Shown here piece after piece: positions 8,775 to 17,706 of a stretch of DNA of 64,000 bases. Location: the NCBI GenBank assembly GCA_027076325.1, contig JALTJZ010000005.1, forward strand, positions 162,494 to 226,493, written 5' to 3'. Source of the stretch: Chromatiales bacterium. GTDB lineage: Bacteria; Pseudomonadota; Gammaproteobacteria; UBA6429; Thiohalophilaceae. The translations under genes were made by a program, and so were the position numbers. The notes under the pieces are model-generated. The model worked only from the letters and a program-made list of their open reading frames with translations. It was not told the DNA's origin and searched no databases. Position 1 is the first letter of the stretch, and each line of letters opens with the position of its first letter.

Positions 8775-9158
8775 CTATCGTCTCTGGTTATCTATACTAA
8801 CGGCTGTGTCGGTTTTACTTGCCTCTACCAGCTCGTCATAATGTTTTTCAAACAAGTTTTCAAGCTCATCAATGACTTCAACTGCTTCACGCCCCTGTAA
8901 AATATGCTGTGACATCAACGCAGATGCTTCCGTTAGTATATTGTCTTTATCCAGCATAAAATATGTTTCGGACAGGCGCCGCATGGCTAAAACAACGGAT
9001 TCACCGCTCGGCCGAGTAATGTCTTTAGGCTGAGCAATTTCATCAGCTGTAAGCGGATGTTGTGAACTTAAAAAGTCACAAAAATGAATAACCGAACGTT
9101 GAGCCTCTTCAGGCAAAGCTCTAAATTGTTTGAGAAGTTTTGTTTCACTCTTTTTCAA
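8775..9158 (-). CDS. Unknown small helical protein between LysR and PerM genes
   Basis: I do not recognise this 127-residue protein. It is charged, predicted helical and has no signal peptide, membrane segment or cysteine. The N terminus (LLKQFRALPEEAQRSVIHFCDFL) contains one cysteine-bearing helix similar in feel to DUF2281/RelB-type starts, but the rest does not follow that family; a second half rich in Leu and Glu ends in a polar tail. The start is TTG with AAAGGA eight bases upstream. It is sandwiched between the LysR gene (16 bp upstream) and perM (2 bp downstream), so the three may form one transcript. Confidence 0.65.
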   Translation of the reverse strand: MKKSETKLLKQFRALPEEAQRSVIHFCDFLSSQHPLTADEIAQPKDITRPSGESVVLAMRRLSETYFMLDKDNILTEASALMSQHILQGREAVEVIDELENLFEKHYDELVEASKTDTAVSIDNQRR

Positions 9159-9174
9159 GAGCAGATCCTTTATA

Positions 9175-10074
9175 TTACGGGTGCGTAGTGCAATAATTGC
9201 GTGCGAAAGTCAGTAACTCATCCATTGCACGTACTCTGAATTTTTGCTTCTGGTGAACAAACGAGAATGGACGGGTTAAGGGTGGGTCAAGTTTAAGTGC
9301 AACCAGGGTGCCCAACTTCAACTCCTTCACTATAGTAGCGCTGGACAAAACAGAAACACCCATGCCTGCTTCTACAGCACCTTTTATTGCTTCCAGGCTA
9401 CCCAGCTCCATTGAAACACTGAGATCAGCATTGCTAATGCCTGCTGCGTTCATACTTTCGATCATGACCTCTCGCGTGCCGGAACCTTCTTCGCGGCAAA
9501 TAAACGGGTATTTGGTAATTTCAATCAAGGAAATCACATCCCGACTGGCAAGCTCATGTGCCGGTGGCACAATTAGCACTAACTCGTCTTCCCGACATTG
9601 TTCAACCACCAGGTTCTTGTTGCTTACAGGGGCTTCAACCACACCAAGGTCAATCATATTATTCTCAACCTGAGAAACAATACCATCGGTATTGGCTACC
9701 TTTAAACGAATAACCACATCAGGGAATTTTTCTTTAAAGTCACCTAACAAAACAGGCAACATATATTCCGCAATAGTGGTGCTGGCACCCAATATTAAAA
9801 TACCGCTGATGTCACCGGTTAACTCACGAACAGAATTATCCATTTCTGCATATAGTTGAAATATTTTTCCGGCAGACTCAAAAACGCGGTGACCCGCTTC
9901 GGTTAAGCTAATCCGGTTATGCGTCCGGTCAAACAAGCGGGTATTGAACTGCTCTTCTAGTTGGCGAACCTGAAATGTCACCGCTGGCTGGGTCATGTGG
10001 AGTTCATCTGCTGCTTTGGTAAAGCTGAGTAAGCGCGCAACTGTGTGAAAAACCTGTAAACGCCGATCAGCCAT
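9175..10074 (-). CDS. LysR-family transcriptional regulator (CysL/CbbR-like)
   Basis: The 299-residue protein has the N-terminal winged helix-turn-helix of LysR proteins (FTKAADELHMTQPAVTFQVR, about residues 18-37) and the two-lobed effector domain from about residue 90. The domain includes CREEGSGTREVMIESM, a sulfate/phosphate-type anion pocket as in CysL- or CbbR-like regulators, and GSLEAIKGAVEAGMGVSVL. The ligand is unknown. Unlike most LysR genes it has no adjacent divergent target, since the upstream side is a 575-bp spacer. Downstream genes on its own strand are the small unknown and perM. Confidence 0.88.
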   Translation of the reverse strand: MADRRLQVFHTVARLLSFTKAADELHMTQPAVTFQVRQLEEQFNTRLFDRTHNRISLTEAGHRVFESAGKIFQLYAEMDNSVRELTGDISGILILGASTTIAEYMLPVLLGDFKEKFPDVVIRLKVANTDGIVSQVENNMIDLGVVEAPVSNKNLVVEQCREDELVLIVPPAHELASRDVISLIEITKYPFICREEGSGTREVMIESMNAAGISNADLSVSMELGSLEAIKGAVEAGMGVSVLSSATIVKELKLGTLVALKLDPPLTRPFSFVHQKQKFRVRAMDELLTFARNYCTTHP

Positions 10075-10365
10075 AATAATTGAACCCCATATTAATTATC
10101 GATTGTATCTATAACGATATTGAAAGAATTTAATGCCAGCATATTAGCAAGGATTAACACAAACAGGAAGTACCCACTGTTAAGCAAGCGTAATGATAAC
10201 ACAAATATTATTTCTTAACTATTTGATTATATAGGTTATTATTATTTTATTGCTTCTTCAAACTGAGTAATCATAGTATGGATATTGTTGGCAGACCCGA
10301 CTCAAGCTTGCGTCTTTGTTAACATGTCAGTCGCAGTGGTATCCTTTGGTTGTAAAATCATACCC

Positions 10366-10410
10366 GGGGCTGTTGATCTCGCATCTATTGTCTGATTTTG
10401 GATAATTCAT
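10366..10410 (+). repeat. One-ended relic of the MITE-like family
   Basis: GGGGCTGTTGATCT at 10366-10379 followed by GCATCTATTGTCTGATTTTG matches the right end of the 816-980 element read in reverse complement, with a few mismatches. No second inverted end is found nearby, so this is a truncated copy that has begun to diverge. Confidence 0.6.
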
Positions 10411-10450
10411 ATTCAGCATCATTAACAGGGGGGTATTCTTCATAACAAAG

Positions 10451-10480
10451 AACCCCTTAATTATTAACCCCTTAATTATT
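10451..10480. repeat. Tandem duplication of a 15-bp unit
   Basis: AACCCCTTAATTATT occurs twice without a gap at 10451-10465 and 10466-10480. The first unit also forms the right arm of a G/C-paired hairpin starting near 10430. Two copies are too few to call a function. Confidence 0.8.
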
Positions 10481-10649
10481 AACTAGTTATACTTATCTCT
10501 TTAACAGCAGTAAAGGCTGGGAAAACTTACCGTTAACACCACGCCTTAAAATAATTTTAGTCAAATCAAGAAATTGAAATGTAATGCCTTTTTAATAGGC
10601 AAAATGTTAGTATCAGCGCTGTAATTAAACAACCAGAAAGGACAAAACG

Positions 10650-12323
10650 ATGGCGCAATATATTTATACCATGAATCAAGTTGGGAAAATTGTGCCGCCT
10701 AAACGAAAAATTCTGGAGGATATTTCTCTGTCTTTTTTCCCCGGCGCCAAAATTGGTGTGCTGGGTTTAAATGGCTCGGGGAAGTCCACTTTGTTACGCA
10801 TTATGGCCGGCATTGATAAAGACTACGAAGGCGAAGCCCGTCCACAAGCGGGAATTAACGTTGGCTACCTGCCACAGGAACCTCAGCTCAACCCCGATAA
10901 AGATGTACGTGGTAATGTTGAAGAAGGCGTTCAGGAAATCATCAACCAGCTCAATGAATTTAATGACATTAGCATGAAGTTTGCCGAGCCGATGTCAGAC
11001 GATGAAATGAATAATTTGCTGGCTGAACAGGCAAAGTTGCAGGATGCAATTGATGCCGCGGGCGCATGGGAGCTTGATAGAAAACTCGACATTGCTGCCG
11101 ATGCACTACGGCTACCACCCTGGGATGCCGATGTTACAACATTATCAGGTGGTGAGCGCCGCCGCGTTGCCTTATGCCGGTTGTTACTTTCTAATCCCGA
11201 TATGCTATTGCTAGATGAACCCACTAACCATCTCGATGCAGAGTCCGTCGCCTGGTTGGAACGCTTTTTACATGACTATACGGGTACCGTGGTTGCGGTG
11301 ACCCATGACCGTTATTTTCTTGATAATGTGGCTGGCTGGATTTTAGAGCTGGATCGTGGCCACGGCATTCCATGGGAAGGCAACTACTCGTCCTGGCTGG
11401 AACAAAAAGAGCAACGTCTGGAAACCGAGAAGAAGCAGGAGTCGGCTCGCGCTAAAGCCATGAAGGCTGAACTGGAATGGGTTAAAACCGCACCCAAAGG
11501 CCGCCATGCAAAAAGCAAGTCACGGTTGGCGCGTTTTGAGGAATTATCATCAAAAGAATACCAGCAACGCAGTGAAACGCATGACCTGTATATTCCACCC
11601 GGCCCGCGTTTGGGTGATCTGGTGGTTGAAGCTGAATCTATTTCCAAAGCTTTTGGTGACAAACTGCTATTTGAAGACTTAAGTTTTAATTTACCACGCG
11701 GTGGTATCGTCGGCATTATCGGTGCCAACGGTGCTGGCAAAACCACTCTCTTTCGAATGTTTTCTGGTGAGGAGCAACCAGATAACGGCCGTTTACGCAT
11801 TGGTGAAACAGTCAAAATCGCTTATGTGGATCAATCACGTGACTCACTCACCAGTGATAAAACCGTTTGGGAAGAAATTTCTGACGGCTCGGATAACATT
11901 ACCATTGGCAACTATGTTGTACCGTCGCGAACCTATGTTGGCCGGTTTAACTTTAAAGGCAGTGATCAGCAAAAACGGGTTGGGGATTTGTCCGGTGGTG
12001 AACGTAACCGGGTGCATCTCGCCAAGCTATTACGCAGTGGCGGCAACCTGTTACTGCTTGATGAACCCACCAATGATTTAGATGTGGAAACATTACGTGC
12101 ATTAGAGGAAGCGATTCTGGACTTTCCCGGCTCGGCCGTGGTGATTTCGCATGACCGCTGGTTTTTAGATCGCATTGCCACCCACATACTGGCCTATGAA
12201 GGTGACAGTAAAGTCGTCTGGTTTGAAGGTAACTACGCTGATTATGAAGCCGATAGAAAACGCCGACTCGGTGATGATTACAAACAACCACACCGTATTA
12301 AATACAAAAAAATTAATGCCTGA
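10650..12323 (+). CDS. ettA: Energy-dependent translational throttle protein EttA (ABC-F ATPase)
   Basis: EttA binds the ribosomal E site and gates the first peptide bond according to the ATP/ADP ratio. The 557-residue protein has two ABC domains: Walker [10 protein letters not shown] near residue 39 with signature LSGGERRR, and GANGAGKTT near 355 with signature LSGGERNR. The linker between them carries the charged arm region ([19 protein letters not shown] and [18 protein letters not shown]). There is no membrane domain. The ATG follows GAAAGGA at good spacing. It stands alone on the plus strand and converges with the DUF6763-like gene 30 bp downstream. Confidence 0.95.
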   Translation: MAQYIYTMNQVGKIVPPKRKILEDISLSFFPGAKIGVLGLNGSGKSTLLRIMAGIDKDYEGEARPQAGINVGYLPQEPQLNPDKDVRGNVEEGVQEIINQLNEFNDISMKFAEPMSDDEMNNLLAEQAKLQDAIDAAGAWELDRKLDIAADALRLPPWDADVTTLSGGERRRVALCRLLLSNPDMLLLDEPTNHLDAESVAWLERFLHDYTGTVVAVTHDRYFLDNVAGWILELDRGHGIPWEGNYSSWLEQKEQRLETEKKQESARAKAMKAELEWVKTAPKGRHAKSKSRLARFEELSSKEYQQRSETHDLYIPPGPRLGDLVVEAESISKAFGDKLLFEDLSFNLPRGGIVGIIGANGAGKTTLFRMFSGEEQPDNGRLRIGETVKIAYVDQSRDSLTSDKTVWEEISDGSDNITIGNYVVPSRTYVGRFNFKGSDQQKRVGDLSGGERNRVHLAKLLRSGGNLLLLDEPTNDLDVETLRALEEAILDFPGSAVVISHDRWFLDRIATHILAYEGDSKVVWFEGNYADYEADRKRRLGDDYKQPHRIKYKKINA

Positions 12324-12353
12324 TAAAATAACTTTCCAGATTCAAACTATTTT

Positions 12354-12623
12354 TTAATGGTAGCGCCAATTCGCTGGTGAATAATCATTTTGTAAATGGC
12401 TAAGTTCATCAGTTTCGATTTCATCGAATGGCCCACTACCATCATTCGGTTCGTCCGCAGGAAGAATATTTAACATGTACCAGACATCCATATCAAATTC
12501 ATCCACATCACCATCAAAATACTGAATTTCTATTGCATCAAGATCCCAGGCAACCACTTCAAAAATACGCTGTTCATCATCCTGGTACCATTGTCCAACT
12601 GTTGGTTCAAATGGTGTTGCCAT
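12354..12623 (-). CDS. Small acidic protein, DUF6763-like
   Basis: The 89-residue protein is very acidic and has no cysteine, signal peptide or membrane segment. The stretch VGQWYQDDEQRIFEVVAWD followed by IEIQYFDGDVDEFDMDVW resembles the gammaproteobacterial DUF6763 family, which I recall without a known function. The assignment rests on memory of the pattern. The gene stands alone between ettA, which it faces, and the terminator of the DUF2914 gene. Confidence 0.7.
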   Translation of the reverse strand: MATPFEPTVGQWYQDDEQRIFEVVAWDLDAIEIQYFDGDVDEFDMDVWYMLNILPADEPNDGSGPFDEIETDELSHLQNDYSPANWRYH

Positions 12624-12777
12624 AACCCGTACCCCCTTATACTATTAAAACGAGATAACCTGTGTAACTAAACACTAGCATGCTTTTATGACACTTGCAG
12701 TGTGAATATTAACAGCCAAAAATTTAACACTTCACCTATGAATTTAATTCAACAAGCTAAAGCTCTAATATTACACG

Positions 12778-12814
12778 CAAAAAAAATGCCCCTAAAAACT
12801 GGAGCATTTTTTGC
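12778..12814 (-). terminator. Intrinsic terminator, probably bidirectional, after the DUF2914 gene
   Basis: GCAAAAAATGC-type arms pair around the central AGTTTTTA loop, with CC/GG at the top of the stem. The minus-strand side ends in eight T and the plus-strand side in six T. It lies about 100 bp past the DUF2914 stop on the minus strand and is placed just upstream of the DUF6763-like start, insulating the two. Confidence 0.75.
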
Positions 12815-12914
12815 TTACAAAGCTAATTTTTTTTACTTATAGCAAACGCAAAGCACTGCATATTTTTAAATAAAGGAGAAACACAAGTCTCTCTGTTGGA
12901 CGATGCATACTCGA

Positions 12915-13655
12915 TTACTGCGTTGTTAATGTATCAGGCGTAGCAATATCGGGTGATGCTGGCATTGACTTATTCGCGTCCGGCATGGTGCTCATTTTAT
13001 TTGCATCCATTGCATTGTCTGTGCTCATCATTCCTGTAGCAGGTTCCGCATAGGCAATCACTTCTTCTGAAATCACTTCACCAACACCATTTATAACCGA
13101 AACTTTCCAGTCTCCTGCCCAACCCGGTGCAAAACTTTTTTTGGACCAGACACGCCAGCGTGGGCCACGTACATTAAATTTTACTTCGGAAATAATTTTA
13201 CCTTTAAATTCCCAACGGTGTTTTGCTGTTTGACCCGACATATCCCTTAGTTCAGTAAAATAAATAATATCATTCTTTTGTTGTGGTACTTTTTGTACTT
13301 TATCAACCGGTTCCCGGTTATCAACCAGCGTTGTAAAAACCGAGCGGGCAACAGTGCCACGAGAAAAGCCCGCCATTTCTTCTGTTGCTTCTGCCGATTG
13401 TGCTACCGGTTTAGTTTCAGGTGGTGCTGTCGTTGCCTCTATGTTCGAAGCCTCTGTATTCTGGTTCTGCTCATTCCGGTTCATGCCTTTATCCGAAGCT
13501 GGCGTTTTAGAATCCATGCTTTCCGTCCTATCTGTGTGGCTACCTTGTGGCATGTTACCCCCCTTTGAGCCCGACATCGCTTCTGCAAAGACAGGTTGTG
13601 ACACAAAGACTAATACGAATAGTGCCAGTAAGTTTTGATTTAAAGTGATTTTCAT
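12915..13655 (-). CDS. Exported DUF2914 domain protein
   Basis: The 246-residue protein begins with a signal peptide (MKITLNQNLLALFVLVFV, cleaved near VFAEA). A low-complexity segment rich in Ser, Lys, Asn, Thr and Glu follows to about residue 95. The DUF2914 domain lies at about 105-205 and contains KHRWEFKGKIISEVKFNV, GPRWRVWSKK and GDWKVSVINGVGEVI. The tail is again Met/Asp/Ser-rich. The domain's function is unknown. The ATG at 13655 was chosen because GAGAGG precedes it and it gives a clean signal peptide; a start ten codons upstream would not. It is divergent from hemH and shares with it a CRP-type palindrome. Confidence 0.8.
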   Translation of the reverse strand: MKITLNQNLLALFVLVFVSQPVFAEAMSGSKGGNMPQGSHTDRTESMDSKTPASDKGMNRNEQNQNTEASNIEATTAPPETKPVAQSAEATEEMAGFSRGTVARSVFTTLVDNREPVDKVQKVPQQKNDIIYFTELRDMSGQTAKHRWEFKGKIISEVKFNVRGPRWRVWSKKSFAPGWAGDWKVSVINGVGEVISEEVIAYAEPATGMMSTDNAMDANKMSTMPDANKSMPASPDIATPDTLTTQ

Positions 13656-13713
13656 AATGCATCCTCTCGATATGAATAAGAACACAGAGAATACGCTTAA
13701 TAATCAACTTAGC

Positions 13714-13729
13714 TGTGATAGCTATCACA
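13714..13729. promoter_or_regulatory. Perfect CRP-type operator between DUF2914 gene and hemH
   Basis: TGTGATAGCTATCACA is a perfect 16-bp palindrome and fits the CRP consensus TGTGA-N6-TCACA exactly. It lies about 59 bp upstream of the DUF2914 start and 72 bp upstream of the hemH start, positions from which a CRP-family dimer could act on either promoter. No crp gene is in the window, so the cognate regulator is inferred. Confidence 0.65.
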
Positions 13730-13800
13730 TTGCGGTTAATTACTCTAACTGGCATCTCGCTGTTTGCATCTGTCTGGCGCTAACAGTAGAATTAAAGCAT

Positions 13801-14895
13801 ATGTCGACTGATAAAAACGCATCTTTTAACCACGCTCAGCCTTTTAAAACCGGCATTTTACTGGTTAATCTTGGTACGCCAGACGCGCCCACTACCTCAG
13901 CGGTACGCCGCTATCTCGATGAGTTTTTAAGTGACCCACGTGTGATTGATAAACCCCGCTGGCTCTGGTGGCTTATTTTACATGGTATTATATTACGCTT
14001 TCGGCCGCGTAAGGCCGCCCATGCCTACCAGCAAATATGGACAGAACAAGGTTCGCCATTACTGACTATCAGCCAGCAACAAACAAAAAAGCTGCAACAG
14101 CTTTTTAATTCAAAACAGAAGAATATATCTATTGCACTGGGTATGCGCTATGGCCAGCCTTCGATCAAGCAAGCCTTAGAATCACTTCAGCGTAATAACG
14201 TAAACAAGCTTATTATTCTGCCTTTATACCCCCAATATTCAGCAACCACCACAGCCTCTATTTTTGATTCTGTTGCAAAAGCACTGGAAGGCTGGCGTTT
14301 TTTACCCACTATCGAGTTTATTAATCACTACCATGATAAGCCACAGTATATAAAAGCACTGGCAAACTCCATACGATCAACATGGCAGCAACAGGCACAA
14401 CCTGAAAAATTATTACTCTCGTTTCATGGGCTACCCAAGTCTTACCTTGCTGCAGGCGATCCTTATTTTTGTGAATGTCATAAAACAGCACGGTTACTGA
14501 CGGAAGAACTGGGGCTTAGCAAAGAGCAATGGGCTATTAGTTTCCAGTCCCGCATGGGAGTTGAACAATGGCTTACACCTTATACCGATAAAACATTGTT
14601 GCAATGGGCTGAGCAAGGCATTAAAAATGTACACATTATCTGCCCCGGTTTCTCAGCAGACTGCCTTGAGACACTTGAAGAAATTAATATGCAAAACAGA
14701 GCAATTTTTATTAATGCGGGTGGTGAGAACTATCACTACATTCCCGCTCTAAATGACTCGGATGAACATATTACAATGATGGCCTCGCTTGTCAAACCAC
14801 AAATTGATTTATGGCAACAACAAACAGTAACCGATCCAGAACTAACCAAAAAGTTGGCGGACGAGCTTAAACAAACTAACCGCGAAGGGTTCTAA
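13801..14895 (+). CDS. hemH: Ferrochelatase
   Basis: HemH inserts ferrous iron into protoporphyrin IX, the last step of haem synthesis, at the inner face of the membrane. The 364-residue protein starts with KTGILLVNLGTPDAPT and has the catalytic histidine in LSFHGLPKSYLAAGDPY (His209), PLYPQYSATTTAS and the conserved acidic helix DCLETLEEI. The ATG of MSTDKNAS was chosen because the family core begins within 17 residues. The frame stays open for 52 codons upstream, but that stretch covers the CRP-type palindrome and looks non-coding. The ribosome binding site is weak. It stands alone and ends at a terminator shared with soxB. Confidence 0.94.
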   Translation: MSTDKNASFNHAQPFKTGILLVNLGTPDAPTTSAVRRYLDEFLSDPRVIDKPRWLWWLILHGIILRFRPRKAAHAYQQIWTEQGSPLLTISQQQTKKLQQLFNSKQKNISIALGMRYGQPSIKQALESLQRNNVNKLIILPLYPQYSATTTASIFDSVAKALEGWRFLPTIEFINHYHDKPQYIKALANSIRSTWQQQAQPEKLLLSFHGLPKSYLAAGDPYFCECHKTARLLTEELGLSKEQWAISFQSRMGVEQWLTPYTDKTLLQWAEQGIKNVHIICPGFSADCLETLEEINMQNRAIFINAGGENYHYIPALNDSDEHITMMASLVKPQIDLWQQQTVTDPELTKKLADELKQTNREGF

Positions 14896-14972
14896 GACAA
14901 AATATTTGTTGATTCATTACAAACCGTCTGTTTAAGTACTATAGCGAGCTTATTCTTAAGTTATAAAAACAC

Positions 14973-15006
14973 AAAAAAAAGCGCTAGCCTCTCGGCCAGC
15001 GCTTTT
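14973..15006. terminator. Bidirectional terminator between hemH and soxB
   Basis: AAAAGCGCTAGCC and GGCCAGCGCTTTT form a GC-rich stem with one mismatch, flanked by A-run and T-run on opposite sides, so either strand gives a hairpin followed by T. It sits between the convergent hemH and soxB stops. Confidence 0.75.
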
Positions 15007-15027
15007 CTCTAAACTAACAAAGAATGA

Positions 15028-16836
15028 TTAGCTAGTCGCACCCAGGTAATCACTCATACCCGGATTATTCTGCATGCCCACAATCTTCGGCGTGTTGAAC
15101 TTGCCAATCTTAGCTACTTTTTCATCGCGCAAATATTCTGCAACAATATCCCAGATAGGGGCACCCGGCCCTTTCGAACCAACCGTGGCCCAACCGGAAA
15201 CGCTGTATTTTTTATCTGCTTCGATAACAGTACCATCATCTAAACGCATTTCGGTAATGCGGTTACCGATGGTTTTGTGTGGGTCAATAGTATAATCCAG
15301 GCCACCCACCCGTACCATATCACCACCTTGCTGGTAGTATGGGTCTGTATTAAAAATGTTATCGGCAACGTCTTCCAGAATAAGTTTAAGATCTGAGCCG
15401 GCCATTGGACGAACATACGTTTCAGGGTAAGTCAGGCAGGTTTGATCCATTACATTGTCCATTGTAATCACTTGACCTTCAGGCACGGTTGTACCCCAAC
15501 GGAAGCCGGGGGACAGGGAAATTTCGGCGCCATTAACAATACGCAACGCATCACAAATAATCTGGTCAAAGGTACCGTTAAAATTACCACGTCGATACAT
15601 AGTCGATTCTGCAACCGCTAATTCTTCCGTTAACATCGGCAAATACGGCTTACGTACATTATCAATATACGCTTGCATTTCCTTGTCTGCTTCAAGCATT
15701 TTAGCGAACACCGGTACCAAACGGTAACGGAAATCCTGCAACTTGCCATTTTTCACATCAAACTGCATTACACCAAGGAACTTGCCATTAGAGCCGGCAT
15801 TCGTGACCAGTGTTTTACCTGCTTTATTACTTACAATGCTTGGCTGTGGAACACCATCATGGGTATGACCACCAAAGATGGCGTCAATGCCTGTCACTTG
15901 TGATGCCATTTTCAGGTCAACGTCCATACCATTATGTGAGATAACAATAACCAGATCCGGTTTTTCTTTTTCACGCACCATATCAACCGTGTTTTGCATT
16001 TCTGCTTCACGAATACCAAATGACCAGTCCGGAATAAAGCGTTGCGGGTTTGCTATAGGTGTATATGGGAATGCCTGGCCAATCACCGCAACCCGTACAC
16101 CACCCAAATCTTTCATTGTATAGGGTTTAAATGCGCGTTGAGTGTTTTCGTTGAAATCTTCAAAGTCTTCAAATTTATAGTCAAATGCCGCATCATCTTT
16201 TACAAAAACATTTTGACATACAAAGTCACCCTTAAAATCTTTTACATTTTTAATCACTTCTGTGTCATGATATGTAAATTCCCAATGGCCGGTCATTACA
16301 TCCACACCTAGTAAATTACAGGCACCGACCATATCGCTACCACGTGATTTATAGGCCGTATAAGAACCTTGCCATGTATCACCACCATCAATTAACAGTG
16401 ATGGCCCCATTTCGGCGCGTAACTTTTTAACTAAAGTACGCAAATGCGCAAAACCACCAACCGCACCGTATTTTTTAACGGCCTGGTCGTAACCCAAATA
16501 GGTAAAGGCATGTGCTTCCAGTGTATTCGGTTTAATACCAAAGTGGTTTAACAACTTTTCACCAACCAGGTGGGGGGGTTTACCAAGGCTGCCGCCAATA
16601 CCCAGATTGACATTAGGCTCACGAAAATAAATAGGGTTAAGTTGCGCATGGCAATCTGTAAAATGCATGACAGTAGCATTGCCAAACTTAGGGATATTAT
16701 AAATATCTTCAGGTGACTTGCCTGCTGCACTACCAGCGGGCTTGCTTTCTGAATCTGACTTGCTGCAACCAGGTACCATACCTGCTGCTGCAGCCATACC
16801 CATAACTTGAATAAATTCACGACGGTTAATCGACAT
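15028..16836 (-). CDS. soxB: Thiosulfohydrolase SoxB
   Basis: SoxB hydrolyses the terminal sulfonate from SoxY-bound thiosulfate, releasing sulfate, in the periplasm. The 602-residue protein has a calcineurin-like metal site (HFTDCHAQL at 58-66, GGDTW, GHWEFTY, ISHNGMD, GGHTHDG) and the 5'-nucleotidase C-terminal domain. GHWE in place of the nucleotidase GNHE is usual for SoxB. The N terminus carries a twin-arginine motif RREFIQ and then VPGC at 21-24, which could act as a lipobox, followed by a low-complexity linker. No other sox gene lies within reach. The msrP-msrQ pair is 217 bp upstream on the same strand. Confidence 0.93.
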   Translation of the reverse strand: MSINRREFIQVMGMAAAAGMVPGCSKSDSESKPAGSAAGKSPEDIYNIPKFGNATVMHFTDCHAQLNPIYFREPNVNLGIGGSLGKPPHLVGEKLLNHFGIKPNTLEAHAFTYLGYDQAVKKYGAVGGFAHLRTLVKKLRAEMGPSLLIDGGDTWQGSYTAYKSRGSDMVGACNLLGVDVMTGHWEFTYHDTEVIKNVKDFKGDFVCQNVFVKDDAAFDYKFEDFEDFNENTQRAFKPYTMKDLGGVRVAVIGQAFPYTPIANPQRFIPDWSFGIREAEMQNTVDMVREKEKPDLVIVISHNGMDVDLKMASQVTGIDAIFGGHTHDGVPQPSIVSNKAGKTLVTNAGSNGKFLGVMQFDVKNGKLQDFRYRLVPVFAKMLEADKEMQAYIDNVRKPYLPMLTEELAVAESTMYRRGNFNGTFDQIICDALRIVNGAEISLSPGFRWGTTVPEGQVITMDNVMDQTCLTYPETYVRPMAGSDLKLILEDVADNIFNTDPYYQQGGDMVRVGGLDYTIDPHKTIGNRITEMRLDDGTVIEADKKYSVSGWATVGSKGPGAPIWDIVAEYLRDEKVAKIGKFNTPKIVGMQNNPGMSDYLGATS

Positions 16837-17053
16837 TCGGTTCTCCTCTACGGTGTCTTGCGTAGTTATAAAATCTGCTAAATGTAAATGCTAATATAAG
16901 CTTTATTACACACATAATAATTATTGTATTTTCGTAGGATTATAACTAGCGCAGACTGAAAAAGCCAAAGTTTAAGCACTTTGAAACAGGAGATATATGC
17001 AGCGATGTGCAATCTGCAGTATATAAGATTATCCTAATACTTAATGCACTTAT

Positions 17054-17677
17054 TCAGGGCTTTATTCGCTGTCGTGGCATCATTTTAAGCCCAAACCAGC
17101 CGTTGAGATGCTGTCGGACATACAAAACCCGAAACAGCATAAGACCGATAAAAATCAGGCTATAAAAACCAGGCCACCAGTAATCGGCTTTGACGAGCAT
17201 AAAATAATGCAGCAGAACCAGAGCAGCAATTAAATAAACAGCCTGATGTAACTTTTTCCAGTAGCGCCCCAGCCGTTTTTGCATTCCCCGGGTTGAAGTA
17301 ATCGCCAACGGCAAAAGAAGAAGCCAGGACAGCATGCCCACCGTTATAAAAGGGTGTTTTATAATATCCATCCAGATTTCAGACCAGTCAAAAAACTGGT
17401 CAAACCAGATATAAGTTAAAAGGTGAATAGACGCATAAAAAAAAGTGTACAAGCCCAGCATACGGCGAAATTTTAATGGCCAACTTTTATTAAGTAATAT
17501 TTTTAATGGTGTAAGACTGAGAGTGATTAATAAAAACCGCAAGGTCCATTCGCCACTTTGTCGGGTTAATGCTTCGAATGGATTCGCTCCCAGTTCATCG
17601 ATATAAAATTTATACAATAAGAAACTAACCGGAATAAGGCATAAAAGAAAAACACTGGCTTTAAGTAAACGCATCAC
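17054..17677 (-). CDS. msrQ: Haem-binding membrane subunit MsrQ (YedZ)
   Basis: MsrQ passes electrons from the quinone pool or flavin reductase to MsrP. The 207-residue protein has five to six membrane segments and histidines at conserved positions (HLLTYIWFD, HQAVYLIAALVLLHYFM), typical of the ferric-reductase-like haem domain. Its start lies 30 bp after the msrP stop on the same strand, so the pair is cotranscribed, as in E. coli. It is followed by a 217-bp gap and then soxB. Confidence 0.92.
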   Translation of the reverse strand: MMRLLKASVFLLCLIPVSFLLYKFYIDELGANPFEALTRQSGEWTLRFLLITLSLTPLKILLNKSWPLKFRRMLGLYTFFYASIHLLTYIWFDQFFDWSEIWMDIIKHPFITVGMLSWLLLLPLAITSTRGMQKRLGRYWKKLHQAVYLIAALVLLHYFMLVKADYWWPGFYSLIFIGLMLFRVLYVRQHLNGWFGLKMMPRQRIKP

Positions 17678-17706
17678 TTTACTCTACGGCTTTAAAAAAT
17701 TTTCTA

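Larger units (their letters stand above)
10075..10649. other. Spacer between divergent lysR and ettA
   Basis: No gene is seen. Position 10190-10260 is very AT-rich. A relic of the MITE-like family lies at 10366-10410. A G-rich imperfect hairpin (GGGG near 10430 pairing with CCCC at 10453-10456) runs into a 15-bp tandem repeat at 10451-10480. A small stem TGCCT/AGGCA occurs at 10585-10601, about 50 bp before the ettA start. The promoters of ettA and lysR must lie here but were not resolved. Confidence 0.6.

Noticed and set aside
8775-9158. Antitoxin-like gene (RelB/DUF2281 feel of the first helix)
   Set aside because: No toxin gene is adjacent, the protein is too long and the similarity ends after about 25 residues.
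13645-13800. N-terminal extension of hemH by 52 codons
   Set aside because: The extension has no similarity to ferrochelatases, would cover the CRP-type site and would overlap the divergent DUF2914 start.
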